A DNA stretch of 64,000 bases, from contig CBDHFH010000007.1 in the NCBI GenBank assembly GCA_965262455.1, forward strand, positions 1-64,000, given 5' to 3'. This DNA is from UBA1858 sp965262455 (GTDB lineage: Bacteria; Pseudomonadota; Gammaproteobacteria; UBA4575). Shown one piece after another: positions 1 to 9,509 of this stretch. Both the position numbers and the translations under genes were made by a program. Positions within the stretch are counted from its first letter, which is position 1; each line of letters starts with the position of its first letter. Under the pieces are notes generated by a model, which worked only from the letters and a program-made list of their open reading frames with translations, made no database searches and was not told the DNA's origin.

Positions 1-1003
1 GTGCCATGCTGAGTAACTTGCTATCATCGGTGAGCAATGTGGAAAGCAAGCCAGCAAGTTTTTCTGCACTGATTTCTGTCTCTGGTAACAAGCAAGCGGC
101 ATCTGCGGCGACATATGCACGCGCATTTGCTGTCTGATGATCATCAACAGCATATGGATAAGGCACTAATACTGAGCCCAAACCGACTGTTGCTATTTCC
201 GCGAGGGTAATTGCCCCGCTTCTGCATACTATTAAATCTGCCCACCCGTAGGCTTTAGGCATGTCCTCGATAAACTCATCGACTTGAGCAGCGATATCAT
301 TTTCTTGGTAGGACCACAGCACGCGTTCACGTTTATTTGCACCTGTTTGATGCCAAATATCAATGTTGATTTTGTCGGCAAGTAATTTAATTGCCTGGGG
401 TAACACATAATTTAATGTTAATGAACCCAAACTACCGCCGATAATGAGTAAGCGCTTGTGACTACCAGGTCGATTGAGTCGCACCTTGGGTGCCGCCATA
501 GACATCAACTCATTTCGTACAGGATTACCGCTGTACTCTATGCGCTTGTTAAAATCTTCAACTGGAAAACCACTAAACATGCGTTGACAAAGCGGGGCTA
601 ATAATCGATTTGTTAAACCTACTACAGCATTTTGCTCATGAATAATCAGTGGCTTCCTTAACAATACACCAATCAATCCACAAGGACCTGAGACAAATCC
701 ACCCATGCCCAATAACGCGCATGGTTTATATTTTCGCACAATCGCTAAACTCTCAAATAATGCTCTTATCAATATCACTGGTGCGCGCAAATATTGCATA
801 AAGCCTTTGCCTCTTAATCCTTGTACGTGCATAAATGCGAGTGTAAATCCAGCGGCAGGCACGACTCTAGACTCTATGCCTTTTTCCGTACCAACCCAGA
901 TGATGGGCACACCTCTTTGTTTTAATTCATTGGCAACTGCCAATGCCGGGAATACATGCCCACCGGTTCCACCAGCAAGTATCATTACGGGATGCATATT
1001 CAT
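1..1003 (-). CDS. murG: MurG, lipid II synthase (N-acetylglucosaminyltransferase), partial
   Basis: Transfers GlcNAc from UDP-GlcNAc to lipid I on the inner face of the cytoplasmic membrane, giving lipid II. About 334 codons are present. The gene runs off the left edge, so roughly 20-25 C-terminal residues are missing compared with the usual 355-360. Seen: the N-terminal glycine-rich loop GGTGGHVFPALA near residue 11, GMGGFVSGP near residue 97, HEQNAVVGLTN near residue 125, and the C-terminal donor-site block CRSGAITLAEIATVG. The start overlaps the ftsW stop as ATGA; a second in-frame ATG lies two codons downstream. Last visible gene of the division and cell-wall operon. The family assignment is secure. 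Confidence 0.96.
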   Translation of the reverse strand, partial: MNMHPVMILAGGTGGHVFPALAVANELKQRGVPIIWVGTEKGIESRVVPAAGFTLAFMHVQGLRGKGFMQYLRAPVILIRALFESLAIVRKYKPCALLGMGGFVSGPCGLIGVLLRKPLIIHEQNAVVGLTNRLLAPLCQRMFSGFPVEDFNKRIEYSGNPVRNELMSMAAPKVRLNRPGSHKRLLIIGGSLGSLTLNYVLPQAIKLLADKINIDIWHQTGANKRERVLWSYQENDIAAQVDEFIEDMPKAYGWADLIVCRSGAITLAEIATVGLGSVLVPYPYAVDDHQTANARAYVAADAACLLPETEISAEKLAGLLSTLLTDDSKLLSMA

Positions 1004-2211
1004 TTATTTGCTGCTCCCGCAGTTTTAGAGCGACGTTTACGCTTGTGCACGCGTCGAGCGCCTTGTTGATTTACTTCGATATACACACGCATCAACAAAC
1101 CTAAGGCAATGCAACTAGCCAGCAGGTTACTGCCTCCAACACTTAAAAATGGCAAGCTTAGCCCTTTGGTTGGCAGCAAACCCATATTGACGCCAACACT
1201 GATTGTCGCTTGTAGCGCAAACCAAACACCAAACCCGTAAGCCAAGTGTTGAGCAAACGTCATGTTTTGTTTTTGTGCATTTTGCGCCAAGCTAAAACAA
1301 CGCCAGATAAATATTAAATATGCAGCTAACAACATTGAAATACCCAGCAACCCTAACTCTTCTGCTAGCACTGCAAATATAAAATCATTATGTGCTTCCG
1401 GTAGGTAGAATAATTTCTGAATGCTATTACCCAAGCCTTCACCAAATAAACCACCACTGCCGATTGCAATAAGAGCTTGGCTTAATTGAAAACCATCACC
1501 CAAAGGGTCATCAAATGGTCTCCAAAAAGTTGTCACGCGTGACCAGCGCTCAGGGTCGCTTTTTGCTAGCAAGTACATCACGGCAATTGAACAGGCAGTT
1601 GATAGGATAAATGGTGCGAGACGAACACCGCCTAAGTACAACATAATAAAAACTAGCACCGTTAATACAACTGTAGAGCCGAAATCGGGCTCCATCATTA
1701 ACAAGATAGCAATTATGGCAACCAGCACCATCGGATTAATAAAGGCTTTGAAATCTTTATGTACGTTTGCACCATGACGCACGATATATCCAGATAGATA
1801 GATAATCATGGCGACTTTTGCAAATTCAGATACCTGTAGGCCAATCGGACCTAGCGCTAACCAACGGCTACTGCCATTAACACTCCGACCAATGCCAGGA
1901 ACCAATACCAGCACGAGTAGCGCAATAGTCACTACCAATAGCAATGGTCCTAACTGCTCCCAGTAAACTAATCTGATGCGTGTTAATGCCAACACGCAAC
2001 ACGCACCTAATAACATAAAGAGCAATTGCTTTTTCATATAATAGAACGCATCTTCATGCCCTTTATAGCCTAACTCCACCGTGGTGGATGTCATCATTAT
2101 GAAGCCTAGCCCAAGCAGAATTAATAACGCGTAAAACATATGCGTATCAATCACGCTTGCAATAGATGACTCTAAATTCACAGACGGCTGCTTTTTATCA
2201 GTCATCTTCAT
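1000..2211 (-). CDS. ftsW: FtsW, septal peptidoglycan glycosyltransferase (SEDS family)
   Basis: SEDS-family polytopic membrane protein that polymerises lipid II at the septum with FtsI. 403 residues, with about ten hydrophobic segments beginning near residue 25. Family blocks seen: EPDFGST at about 174-180, GDGFQLSQALIAIG at about 238-251, and PEAHNDFIFAVLAEELG at about 271-287. The C-terminus is basic (HKRKRRSK), as expected for a cytoplasmic tail. It overlaps murD by 14 bases and murG by 4, consistent with translational coupling. The position between murD and murG distinguishes it from the elongasome paralogue RodA. Confidence 0.96.
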   Translation of the reverse strand: MKMTDKKQPSVNLESSIASVIDTHMFYALLILLGLGFIMMTSTTVELGYKGHEDAFYYMKKQLLFMLLGACCVLALTRIRLVYWEQLGPLLLVVTIALLVLVLVPGIGRSVNGSSRWLALGPIGLQVSEFAKVAMIIYLSGYIVRHGANVHKDFKAFINPMVLVAIIAILLMMEPDFGSTVVLTVLVFIMLYLGGVRLAPFILSTACSIAVMYLLAKSDPERWSRVTTFWRPFDDPLGDGFQLSQALIAIGSGGLFGEGLGNSIQKLFYLPEAHNDFIFAVLAEELGLLGISMLLAAYLIFIWRCFSLAQNAQKQNMTFAQHLAYGFGVWFALQATISVGVNMGLLPTKGLSLPFLSVGGSNLLASCIALGLLMRVYIEVNQQGARRVHKRKRRSKTAGAANK

Positions 2212-3568
2212 TTACCTTTTCAAGCACCATGCGCTTAAACGCCAAACCTCGCTCAACGTAGTTAGCAAACATATCAAAGCTGGCACATGCAGGTGAAAAC
2301 AGAATTGTCTGGCCTGGCAATGCGATTTGGGCAGCACACTCAACACATTCGTCAAGTGATGCGGCTTCTTTAACCTCAACATATGCACTCAAGGCATCAA
2401 TAAAAAGTTGCCTATCTTGACCAAATGCAATGACATAATTAACGCGATCACGCACGGCATCACATAGCCCTTGTAGAGATCCGCCTTTGTGCACACCGCC
2501 GACAATCAATATCAATGATTGCCCTAGACCCTCTATGGCTGAAACTGTTGCCCCGACATTGGTACCTTTACTGTCATCTATCCAACGCACATTATTATGT
2601 AAAGCAACTAATTCACATCGATGCGCAAGCCCCTTAAAGCATTTAATTGCATCAATTGCTTTAGCATAATCCTTAATTAACCCATGAGTGAGAGCCAACG
2701 CAGCAAGCACATTAAGTTCACCTGTTGTACCCAATAATGAGAGCTCAGATGTCCGTATAATCTTATAATGCCCTTGCGTTCCTTGATGATGTACAAGCCA
2801 CCGACCGGTCTCATACTCGACAATGCCAAAATCATTTTCATGGGGCACGTCTAATCCAAAACTTATGGCATCCTTATGCTTAGCGAAGTAGCTTTGTATT
2901 GAGTCAGTGCGTGGGATTATTTTATTCGATGCATTGTTATAAATACTGGTTTTGATTCGGGCATATTTCTGGAAGCTTTCATGCCTATCCAAATGATCTT
3001 CAGTGATGTTTAATACCACTGCTGCCAACGGTGACAACGAATAACATGTTTCCAATTGGAAACTGGATAACTCCAGAACAAATAAATCAACATCAATGTT
3101 GATTGCAGTAAGTGCCGGCTCGCCAATGTTTGCACATGCTTTAACTGTTAAACCTTGGCTTGCAAGAATGTCAGCGACCAACATGGTCACTGTGCTTTTT
3201 CCATTCGAGCCAGTCACTGCAATATATGGTTTAGGTACATTTCTGGCAAACAATTCGATATCGCCTATGACCTCTTTTCCTTGCTCACTTGCTTGCTTGA
3301 TTACTGGCAAATGAGGTGAAACACCTGGACTAAGCACTAACACATCAGCTTGATCTATCCATTGTTGCTCAACCGTACCAAATGAAACACAGTTACTTGG
3401 TAATAGCGATTTGATCTTAGCTGCATTGGGAGGCAGATCACGCGTATCGATAACCCGGACATTGGCATCTTGACTGAGGCAGTATTCGACCACAGAAAGG
3501 CCAGATGCACCTGCACCAAAAATCAGATAATTTGTTGCTTCAGATTTCTTCACGCAATGTGTTTCCAC
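2198..3568 (-). CDS. murD: MurD, UDP-N-acetylmuramoylalanine--D-glutamate ligase
   Basis: Cytoplasmic Mur ligase that adds D-glutamate to UDP-MurNAc-L-Ala using ATP. 456 residues, normal length. The N-terminal Rossmann-like domain starts YLIFGAGASGLSV (about 14-26). The ATP loop GSNGKST is at 120-126, followed by the central ENHLDRH-type block (NITEDHLDRH) and the C-terminal domain with WIDDSKGTNVGAT. The first ATG is used. It lies 20 bases downstream of mraY and its end overlaps the ftsW start. Gene order mraY-murD-ftsW matches the canonical cluster. Confidence 0.96.
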   Translation of the reverse strand: METHCVKKSEATNYLIFGAGASGLSVVEYCLSQDANVRVIDTRDLPPNAAKIKSLLPSNCVSFGTVEQQWIDQADVLVLSPGVSPHLPVIKQASEQGKEVIGDIELFARNVPKPYIAVTGSNGKSTVTMLVADILASQGLTVKACANIGEPALTAINIDVDLFVLELSSFQLETCYSLSPLAAVVLNITEDHLDRHESFQKYARIKTSIYNNASNKIIPRTDSIQSYFAKHKDAISFGLDVPHENDFGIVEYETGRWLVHHQGTQGHYKIIRTSELSLLGTTGELNVLAALALTHGLIKDYAKAIDAIKCFKGLAHRCELVALHNNVRWIDDSKGTNVGATVSAIEGLGQSLILIVGGVHKGGSLQGLCDAVRDRVNYVIAFGQDRQLFIDALSAYVEVKEAASLDECVECAAQIALPGQTILFSPACASFDMFANYVERGLAFKRMVLEKVNEDD

Positions 3569-3588
3569 GCTTAATTACCAATCCATAC

Positions 3589-4674
3589 TTAACGAATTTT
3601 TAATGTGGCCAAACCAATCAATACCAAAATAATAGTGATAATCCAAAAACGAACTATTACTCTTGGCTCTGGCCAGCCTCTTAATTCAAAATGATGATGC
3701 AGTGGTGCCATCTTAAAAACACGTTTACCGGTCAGTTTAAAAGACGCAACCTGAATCATTACCGACAGCGTCTCGACGACAAACACGCCACCCATGATAA
3801 CTAATACTATTTCTTGCCTGACAAGCAGCACAGCAACAACACCCAATGCCGCACCTAATGCAAGCGCACCCACATCACCCATGAATACTTGTGCAGGGTA
3901 GGCATTGAACCACAGAAATCCCAATCCAGCGCCAACGATGGAGGCACAAAATACAACGAGTTCACCTGCCATGGGGATATATGGAATGCCTAAGTAATCC
4001 GCAAATGCCGAGTGGCCACTGGCATAAGCAAAAATACCCAGCGCACCGGCCACCATAGCGGTGGGCATAATGGCTAAACCATCCAAACCATCAGTGAGAT
4101 TTACTGCATTGCTTGAACCGACGATGACAAAATAGGTCAGCAATATAAACCAGGGGCCTAGTTCGAAAATAATATTCTTAAATAGTGGCACATAAAAATT
4201 TGTTTCCACTGGCAGGACTGCTGTTTGATACAACCACCAAGCGGCCACCAATGCCACTACAGACTGCAGGCCATATTTCAAGCGTGCGGATAATCCAGCA
4301 CTATTGCCTTGCACTAATTTTTTAATATCATCGAACGCTCCAATGGCACCAAATGCAAATGTAACAAAGCAAACTACCCATATATAATGATTCTCGAGAT
4401 CACCCCATAATAAAGTACTCACTAAAATACTGAGTAATAAAAATGCGCCCCCCATGGTTGGGGTGCCCGCTTTCAACAAATGGGTTTGCGGACCGTCTGA
4501 GCGAATATTTTGCCCGACACTGTAGTCAGACAAGCGCCTTATCATTATTGGGCCGGTAACAAAACAAATCACAAGCGCTGTTAATGTTCCAAGAATAGAA
4601 CGCAATGTAAGATAACCAAACACATTGAATGCACTGTTATATTGTTCTAAATATTCAAATAAATAGAGCAGCAT
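3589..4674 (-). CDS. mraY: MraY, phospho-MurNAc-pentapeptide translocase
   Basis: Integral membrane enzyme that couples UDP-MurNAc-pentapeptide to undecaprenyl phosphate, making lipid I. 361 residues, essentially the E. coli length, with about ten membrane segments. Catalytic and family motifs seen: FDDIKK at about 114-119, NAVNLTDGLDGLA at about 189-201, GDVGALALG further on, and the histidine motif PLHHHFE in the C-terminal third. Twelve bases separate it from murF upstream. Identity is certain from the motifs and the operon. Confidence 0.97.
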   Translation of the reverse strand: MLLYLFEYLEQYNSAFNVFGYLTLRSILGTLTALVICFVTGPIMIRRLSDYSVGQNIRSDGPQTHLLKAGTPTMGGAFLLLSILVSTLLWGDLENHYIWVVCFVTFAFGAIGAFDDIKKLVQGNSAGLSARLKYGLQSVVALVAAWWLYQTAVLPVETNFYVPLFKNIIFELGPWFILLTYFVIVGSSNAVNLTDGLDGLAIMPTAMVAGALGIFAYASGHSAFADYLGIPYIPMAGELVVFCASIVGAGLGFLWFNAYPAQVFMGDVGALALGAALGVVAVLLVRQEIVLVIMGGVFVVETLSVMIQVASFKLTGKRVFKMAPLHHHFELRGWPEPRVIVRFWIITIILVLIGLATLKIR

Positions 4675-4686
4675 AGATCGTCCTAG

Positions 4687-6057
4687 TTAGTGCATATTGT
4701 TTTGTTCTTTATCGATTATGCGATCGATAATATCTTCCATATGCATTGCACGAGATCCTTTCACTAACACACAGCATTCACTATTTAGCTGAGCGCTAAT
4801 GGCTTTACTTAATTCATCGTGTGCAAGGTAATGCATTGCTTGGCTACCAAAACTGTCAACGGCATACTTTGATAATGCGCCCAGGGCAAATAATTTCTTA
4901 ACTCCTGCCGCTTTTGCTTGACGCCCAATCTGAGCATGAATCTGCTCTGCATCATCGCCCAGCTCGCCCATATCACCGATAACTAGCCATGGTTCTTTGG
5001 GCTGAGCACATAACACGTCTATGGCGACAGATAATGAACCAGGATTAGCATTGTAGGTGTCATCCAAGATTATCGAACCTGACAAGCCATTCTTTGCCTG
5101 TAAACGACCTTTTGCCTGCTTGGCATATTCCAAGCCCTGCTTAATTAATGTCAGATCGACGCCTAACTGATGGGCAATTGCGACCACTGATAATGCATTG
5201 CATGCATTATGTTTACCCAGTTGAGGCAGGTTGATCTGCATTTCATGACTACCTATCTGCAGAGTTAATCTATTTACTTCATGTCGAATGCCTTGAATAT
5301 CTGCATTATTACTAAAACCAAAAGTAACGACATTTAATTCACGTGCTGCGGCCATATTCAGCCAAGCATCTAGGTATTGATCATCGGCATTAAGCACAAT
5401 GGTTCCATGCGCCCGGAGCCCATTCATTATTTCACCTTTGGCGCGTGACACTCCTTCGACACTGCCAAACCCCTCCAAGTGCGCAGGGCCGGCATTAGTA
5501 ATAACAGCAATGTCAGGTTGCGCTAAACAACTCAAGTGGTTAATTTCGCCAAAATGATTAGCGCCCATTTCAATCACCGCATACTCGTGATCTTTGCGCA
5601 AAGTAAGTAGCGTCAAGGGCACACCAATGTGATTATTTAAATTTCCTTGGGTATAACATGTGTTACCCGCTAGCGACATGACACTACTTAGCATTTGTTT
5701 AACCGTGGTCTTGCCATTACTTCCAGTGATTGCAATCAATTTAGGTGCCACTTCATGACGCCAAGCCTGCGCCCATCGCGATAAACCTTCCAAGGTGTTA
5801 TCAACTGTTACAACCGGCAATGCTGTGTCAACTGATTTATGCACCATGACTGCTTGGGCAATATGCTCCATGTCTTGACCTATAAATTCATGACCGTCGA
5901 ATCGTTCTCCCTCTAAGGCAACAAATAAATCTCCTGGATGTAAATTTCTTGTATCGGTGGATAATGATGAAATATATAAGTCACTACCCTGCAACGTGCC
6001 TTGCGCCATGCTGGCAACTTCACTTAACCTCAACCACTGATTGCTATCTTCAACCAT
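4687..6057 (-). CDS. murF: MurF, UDP-MurNAc-tripeptide--D-Ala-D-Ala ligase
   Basis: Cytoplasmic Mur ligase that adds D-Ala-D-Ala to the UDP-MurNAc-tripeptide. The open frame extends upstream to 6156, but the ATG at 6057 (protein beginning MVEDSNQWLRLSEVA) is preferred. It overlaps the murE stop by only 8 bases and gives about 456 residues, the family norm, whereas the longer version would add an unrelated 33-residue tail inside murE. The ATP loop GSNGKTT is near residue 112 and DDTYNANPGS is in the C-terminal domain. The extreme C-terminus ends in a hydrophilic NNMH. Confidence 0.95.
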   Translation of the reverse strand: MVEDSNQWLRLSEVASMAQGTLQGSDLYISSLSTDTRNLHPGDLFVALEGERFDGHEFIGQDMEHIAQAVMVHKSVDTALPVVTVDNTLEGLSRWAQAWRHEVAPKLIAITGSNGKTTVKQMLSSVMSLAGNTCYTQGNLNNHIGVPLTLLTLRKDHEYAVIEMGANHFGEINHLSCLAQPDIAVITNAGPAHLEGFGSVEGVSRAKGEIMNGLRAHGTIVLNADDQYLDAWLNMAAARELNVVTFGFSNNADIQGIRHEVNRLTLQIGSHEMQINLPQLGKHNACNALSVVAIAHQLGVDLTLIKQGLEYAKQAKGRLQAKNGLSGSIILDDTYNANPGSLSVAIDVLCAQPKEPWLVIGDMGELGDDAEQIHAQIGRQAKAAGVKKLFALGALSKYAVDSFGSQAMHYLAHDELSKAISAQLNSECCVLVKGSRAMHMEDIIDRIIDKEQNNMH

Positions 6058-7528
6058 GCGCGATCCTTTGCAGCTCTTCTTGCACAACTTCCATATCATC
6101 AAAGTCAAGCCGTTGATCACCAATATACTGATATTTCTCATGCCCTTTACCAGCAATTAATACGGCATCACTGCGCTCATGCAAGGCGTGCTTGATAGCT
6201 TCTTTTCTATCTGCGATCGCCGTATAAGAAGAATTATCAACACACCCCTGAACAATATGCTGGATAATAGTTTCAGCAGATTCATGACGCGGGTTATCAG
6301 AGGTAATCACCACATAATCACAATGTGTCGATGCGACCCGTCCCATCTGCGCACGTTTACCTTGATCACGATCGCCTCCACAACCAAATACACAAGTCAA
6401 TTTCCCCGGCGTATGTTGTCGAACGGCATTTATTGCAGCAAGCAATGCAGCGGGTGTATGCGCATAGTCAACAATAATATTTTCTTTGTCAGCATTTATC
6501 ACACGCTGCATGCGCCCTGGCACAGATTCAAGATTACTCAATGCTGCTACGATTTGGCGATTAGTTTTTTGTAAGCTGATGAGTACTGCTGCCACTGCGA
6601 GAATATTAAGTACATTAAACTCACCAAGTAACTTAATATTTATTTCAATCACCTCATTTCTGAGGCAAATATCCACATTAGTAGAATCTGGCATATATTC
6701 TATGCGCGATGCATACACATCTGCGGCTGTGTTATTAAGCGAATAGCTAACAACATTAACTAATTGGTCTAATTGCTTACACCATTGACGCCCAACTTCA
6801 TCATCGATATTTATGACGGCAAATTTTGCGTCATGCTGAAAGAACAAAGCCGCCTTGGCCTGAATATAGTTATCCAGTGTTTTGTGATAATCCAAATGAT
6901 CACGAGTGATATTGGTTAACACTGCCGTATGTATAGTTAAATCGGTTAATCGGCCTTGATGTATCCCGTGAGAAGAGGCCTCTAACGCAACAAACTCGCA
7001 ATCCATTTCTGCAAATTTCGCATACTCCTTCGCCATACGTGTTTTAGGTGGCGTCGTATGTGTTGCTTCAGCAAGATCATTCAAACGTCCCAAGCCCAAA
7101 GTGCCAACAAGTCCACACGCATCCCCTGAATAGTCAAGCGCCTGTGCGACCAAGTGAGCAACAGAAGTTTTTCCATCAGTGCCTGTGATAGCAATAGTAT
7201 TAATACGTTTGCCCTGATCGCCATAAAACCGAACAAGAATGTCACTAATGTGGTGAGTTAAATTTTCACATGCGATCATGGGGACATCATTTAGCAACTC
7301 AGGCGCCGCGCAATTAACACTTGCATCATATGCAACTGCCACAGCACCATTTGCTATTGCTTCATGACAGTAACAAAGGTCGTTACATGCGAGAAATAAA
7401 TCACCTTTTTCGATATCTTTACTATATTCGCTAATTCCGGTCACTTGCACATCTTGTGCAGCAGACATAACTGATATTCCTTCCAGCAATTCGCTTAATT
7501 GCATTTGACGACGATTCGATAAACTCAT
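6050..7528 (-). CDS. murE: MurE, UDP-MurNAc-L-Ala-D-Glu--meso-DAP ligase
   Basis: Adds the third stem-peptide residue. The DNPR motif (TSDNPRHESAE, around residue 410) is the signature of enzymes using meso-diaminopimelate rather than lysine, so the cell wall is predicted to be of the DAP type. 492 residues. The ATP loop TGTDGKTS is near residue 112 and the block LEASSHGIHQGRL is central. The start overlaps the ftsI stop as ATGA, so translation is probably coupled. All Mur ligases here are encoded in order of their reactions except murD. Confidence 0.96.
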   Translation of the reverse strand: MSLSNRRQMQLSELLEGISVMSAAQDVQVTGISEYSKDIEKGDLFLACNDLCYCHEAIANGAVAVAYDASVNCAAPELLNDVPMIACENLTHHISDILVRFYGDQGKRINTIAITGTDGKTSVAHLVAQALDYSGDACGLVGTLGLGRLNDLAEATHTTPPKTRMAKEYAKFAEMDCEFVALEASSHGIHQGRLTDLTIHTAVLTNITRDHLDYHKTLDNYIQAKAALFFQHDAKFAVINIDDEVGRQWCKQLDQLVNVVSYSLNNTAADVYASRIEYMPDSTNVDICLRNEVIEINIKLLGEFNVLNILAVAAVLISLQKTNRQIVAALSNLESVPGRMQRVINADKENIIVDYAHTPAALLAAINAVRQHTPGKLTCVFGCGGDRDQGKRAQMGRVASTHCDYVVITSDNPRHESAETIIQHIVQGCVDNSSYTAIADRKEAIKHALHERSDAVLIAGKGHEKYQYIGDQRLDFDDMEVVQEELQRIAHG

Positions 7529-9240
7529 TGTTTATTTGCCTGTGTAAACAAGAGACCACGCTTTTTGTCGTTAATAATATTTGGAGCTACATTCATCAAG
7601 CGCAAGCTTCCTTCTGTTACACGCGAAAATAATGGCGCTGCAACTTCTCCTCCATAGTAACCGGCTTGTTTAAATGGCTGATCAACCACGGCAACCACGA
7701 CGACTTTTGGATTATCAGCAGGTGCCATGCCAGCAAATAACGCAATATATTTATCTTTAGAATAACCGCCGTCCTGTGCTTTGCGTGATGTACCCGTTTT
7801 CCCAGCGGCAGTGTAACCTTGCATGCTGGCTAGACTGCCAGTGCCGGATTTAGCCAATACACCCTTCAACATAGTACGCACCGCTTTGGCTGTGCGCCCT
7901 GACATTACCCGTTGACCAGTGACTGCTTGATCATTAACGACAAATGAAGTCGGCAACAATACGCCATCATTCGCGATCACTGAGTACGCGCGCGCCAACT
8001 GCATAGCTGTCGTCGACATCCCATAACCATAAGCAATCGTCGCGCGTTGTGTTTTATTCCAATGACTATAACTGGCTAACTTGCCAGCGCGTTCACCTGG
8101 AAAACCCGAACCAGTTAGCTGACCAAATCCGACAGCTTGATACTGACTCCAAACCTGTTCTTGTGACATTTTCAATGCCACGCGCACTGCGCCCACATTA
8201 CTCGACTTACTTAATAATGTTTGCAAGTCAATCACACCATAATTGCTATGATCACTAACAAGCAGTCCAGCAATATTAAAATAACCTGGAGCAGTATTAA
8301 TTTTGCTATTCGTTCTATAGATACCATTCTCAATGGCAGCAGCAATTAAAAACGGCTTCACTGTAGAACCCGGTTCGAACACATCAGTAATTGCACGATT
8401 ACGTATGGCGGCTACATCCGCATTACTTCGATCGTTTGGATTAAAAGCTGGCAGGTTAGCCATGGCAAGCACTTCGCCTGACTCAACTGCAAGTACAATT
8501 ACAGAACCGGCCTTCGCACTATGCTGAGTAATAGTTCTTTTAAGCTCGCGGTAAGCCAGATATTGAATGCGTTTATCAATTGATAAAGTCAACTCTTTAC
8601 CATGGTGAGGTTCACGCACCAAGCTGATATCACCAACGATGACACCATGCGCATTCTTAAGCACTCTTTTTTTGCCAGGATAACCATGCAACCAATCATC
8701 AAAGGCTAACTCAACACCTTCAAGCCCTTGATCATCTATATTAGTTAACCCCACCACATGAGCAGCCATCTCTCCGGTTGGGTAATAGCGACGGTATTCT
8801 CTGACAACAGACACACCAGGCGTATCTTGTTGTTTTAATTTATCAGCGACTTCTGGAAATACATGTCGCTTTAGATAAACAAACTGTTTATTTTTTCTCT
8901 GTTGCAGCTTGCGTTTGATTTTTTGTTCATTCAAACCCAACACTTGTGCCGCATAACTAATACTGTGCGGATTTTTTAATGCACTACCTGGATGCGCCCA
9001 TACCGAATACACAGGCGTACTTATTGCCAACGCTTCACTATGTCGATCGGTTATTACGCCCCGGTGGGCTGGTATCTCAACACTACGTACATGACGATTG
9101 GAGCCTTGCTCATTATAAAAATCCGCATGCAAAATCTGTAGTTGAGCTGCACGTGCAAATAGCAACACAAATATTGCTAATACAGCAAACAGAAGCAGGT
9201 ATCTGCGCGCGTTGAATGATTTTGTTTTAGCTCTTTTCAC
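7525..9240 (-). CDS. ftsI: FtsI (PBP3), septal peptidoglycan transpeptidase
   Basis: Class B penicillin-binding protein that cross-links septal peptidoglycan. 571 residues. A short cytoplasmic N-terminus is followed by one membrane anchor at about 14-30, then the pedestal domain with the PAHRGVITDR block (about 57-66). Catalytic motifs of the transpeptidase domain: STVK with serine 292 and lysine 295, SSN at 346-348, and KTGTS in the C-terminal third. The first ATG is used. It overlaps ftsL upstream and murE downstream by 4 bases each. Works with FtsW, encoded four genes downstream of murE. Confidence 0.96.
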   Translation of the reverse strand: MKRAKTKSFNARRYLLLFAVLAIFVLLFARAAQLQILHADFYNEQGSNRHVRSVEIPAHRGVITDRHSEALAISTPVYSVWAHPGSALKNPHSISYAAQVLGLNEQKIKRKLQQRKNKQFVYLKRHVFPEVADKLKQQDTPGVSVVREYRRYYPTGEMAAHVVGLTNIDDQGLEGVELAFDDWLHGYPGKKRVLKNAHGVIVGDISLVREPHHGKELTLSIDKRIQYLAYRELKRTITQHSAKAGSVIVLAVESGEVLAMANLPAFNPNDRSNADVAAIRNRAITDVFEPGSTVKPFLIAAAIENGIYRTNSKINTAPGYFNIAGLLVSDHSNYGVIDLQTLLSKSSNVGAVRVALKMSQEQVWSQYQAVGFGQLTGSGFPGERAGKLASYSHWNKTQRATIAYGYGMSTTAMQLARAYSVIANDGVLLPTSFVVNDQAVTGQRVMSGRTAKAVRTMLKGVLAKSGTGSLASMQGYTAAGKTGTSRKAQDGGYSKDKYIALFAGMAPADNPKVVVVAVVDQPFKQAGYYGGEVAAPLFSRVTEGSLRLMNVAPNIINDKKRGLLFTQANKQ

Positions 9241-9509
9241 TTAGACTTTATCTCCAACATCACTACATCAGAGTGCTTGAGCAAATGCATACCTAATTCA
9301 GTGTTAGCAATTTGCTCAATCCGCGCCTGATTAGACCAAGCGCTCTCTTCCAGCAATAGTCGTTCCCATTCGGTTTGTAGATGTGAACCCGTTTCTTGCA
9401 ATTCCTGCAATTCAACAAAATGCCTTCTTTGCAAGTGCTTGCTATAAACAAGACCCGAAGCACTTATGACCACCAACAGATAGAGACTTATTAGGCTAAC
9501 TAATTTCAC
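9237..9509 (-). CDS. ftsL: FtsL, cell division protein
   Basis: Small bitopic divisome protein that forms a complex with FtsB and FtsQ and activates FtsWI. 90 residues: an N-terminal membrane helix at about 4-22, then a periplasmic amphipathic stretch (about 28-60) of the leucine-rich coiled-coil type, then a short tail with ANTELGMHLL, the conserved FtsL end region. Sequence conservation in this family is weak. The call rests on size, topology and position between rsmH and ftsI, with 4-base overlaps on both sides. Confidence 0.93.
   Translation of the reverse strand: MKLVSLISLYLLVVISASGLVYSKHLQRRHFVELQELQETGSHLQTEWERLLLEESAWSNQARIEQIANTELGMHLLKHSDVVMLEIKSK

Noticed and set aside
6058..6156. 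Longer start for murF
   Set aside because: It would overlap murE by over 100 bases and add a non-homologous segment; the ATG at 6057 gives the family length.
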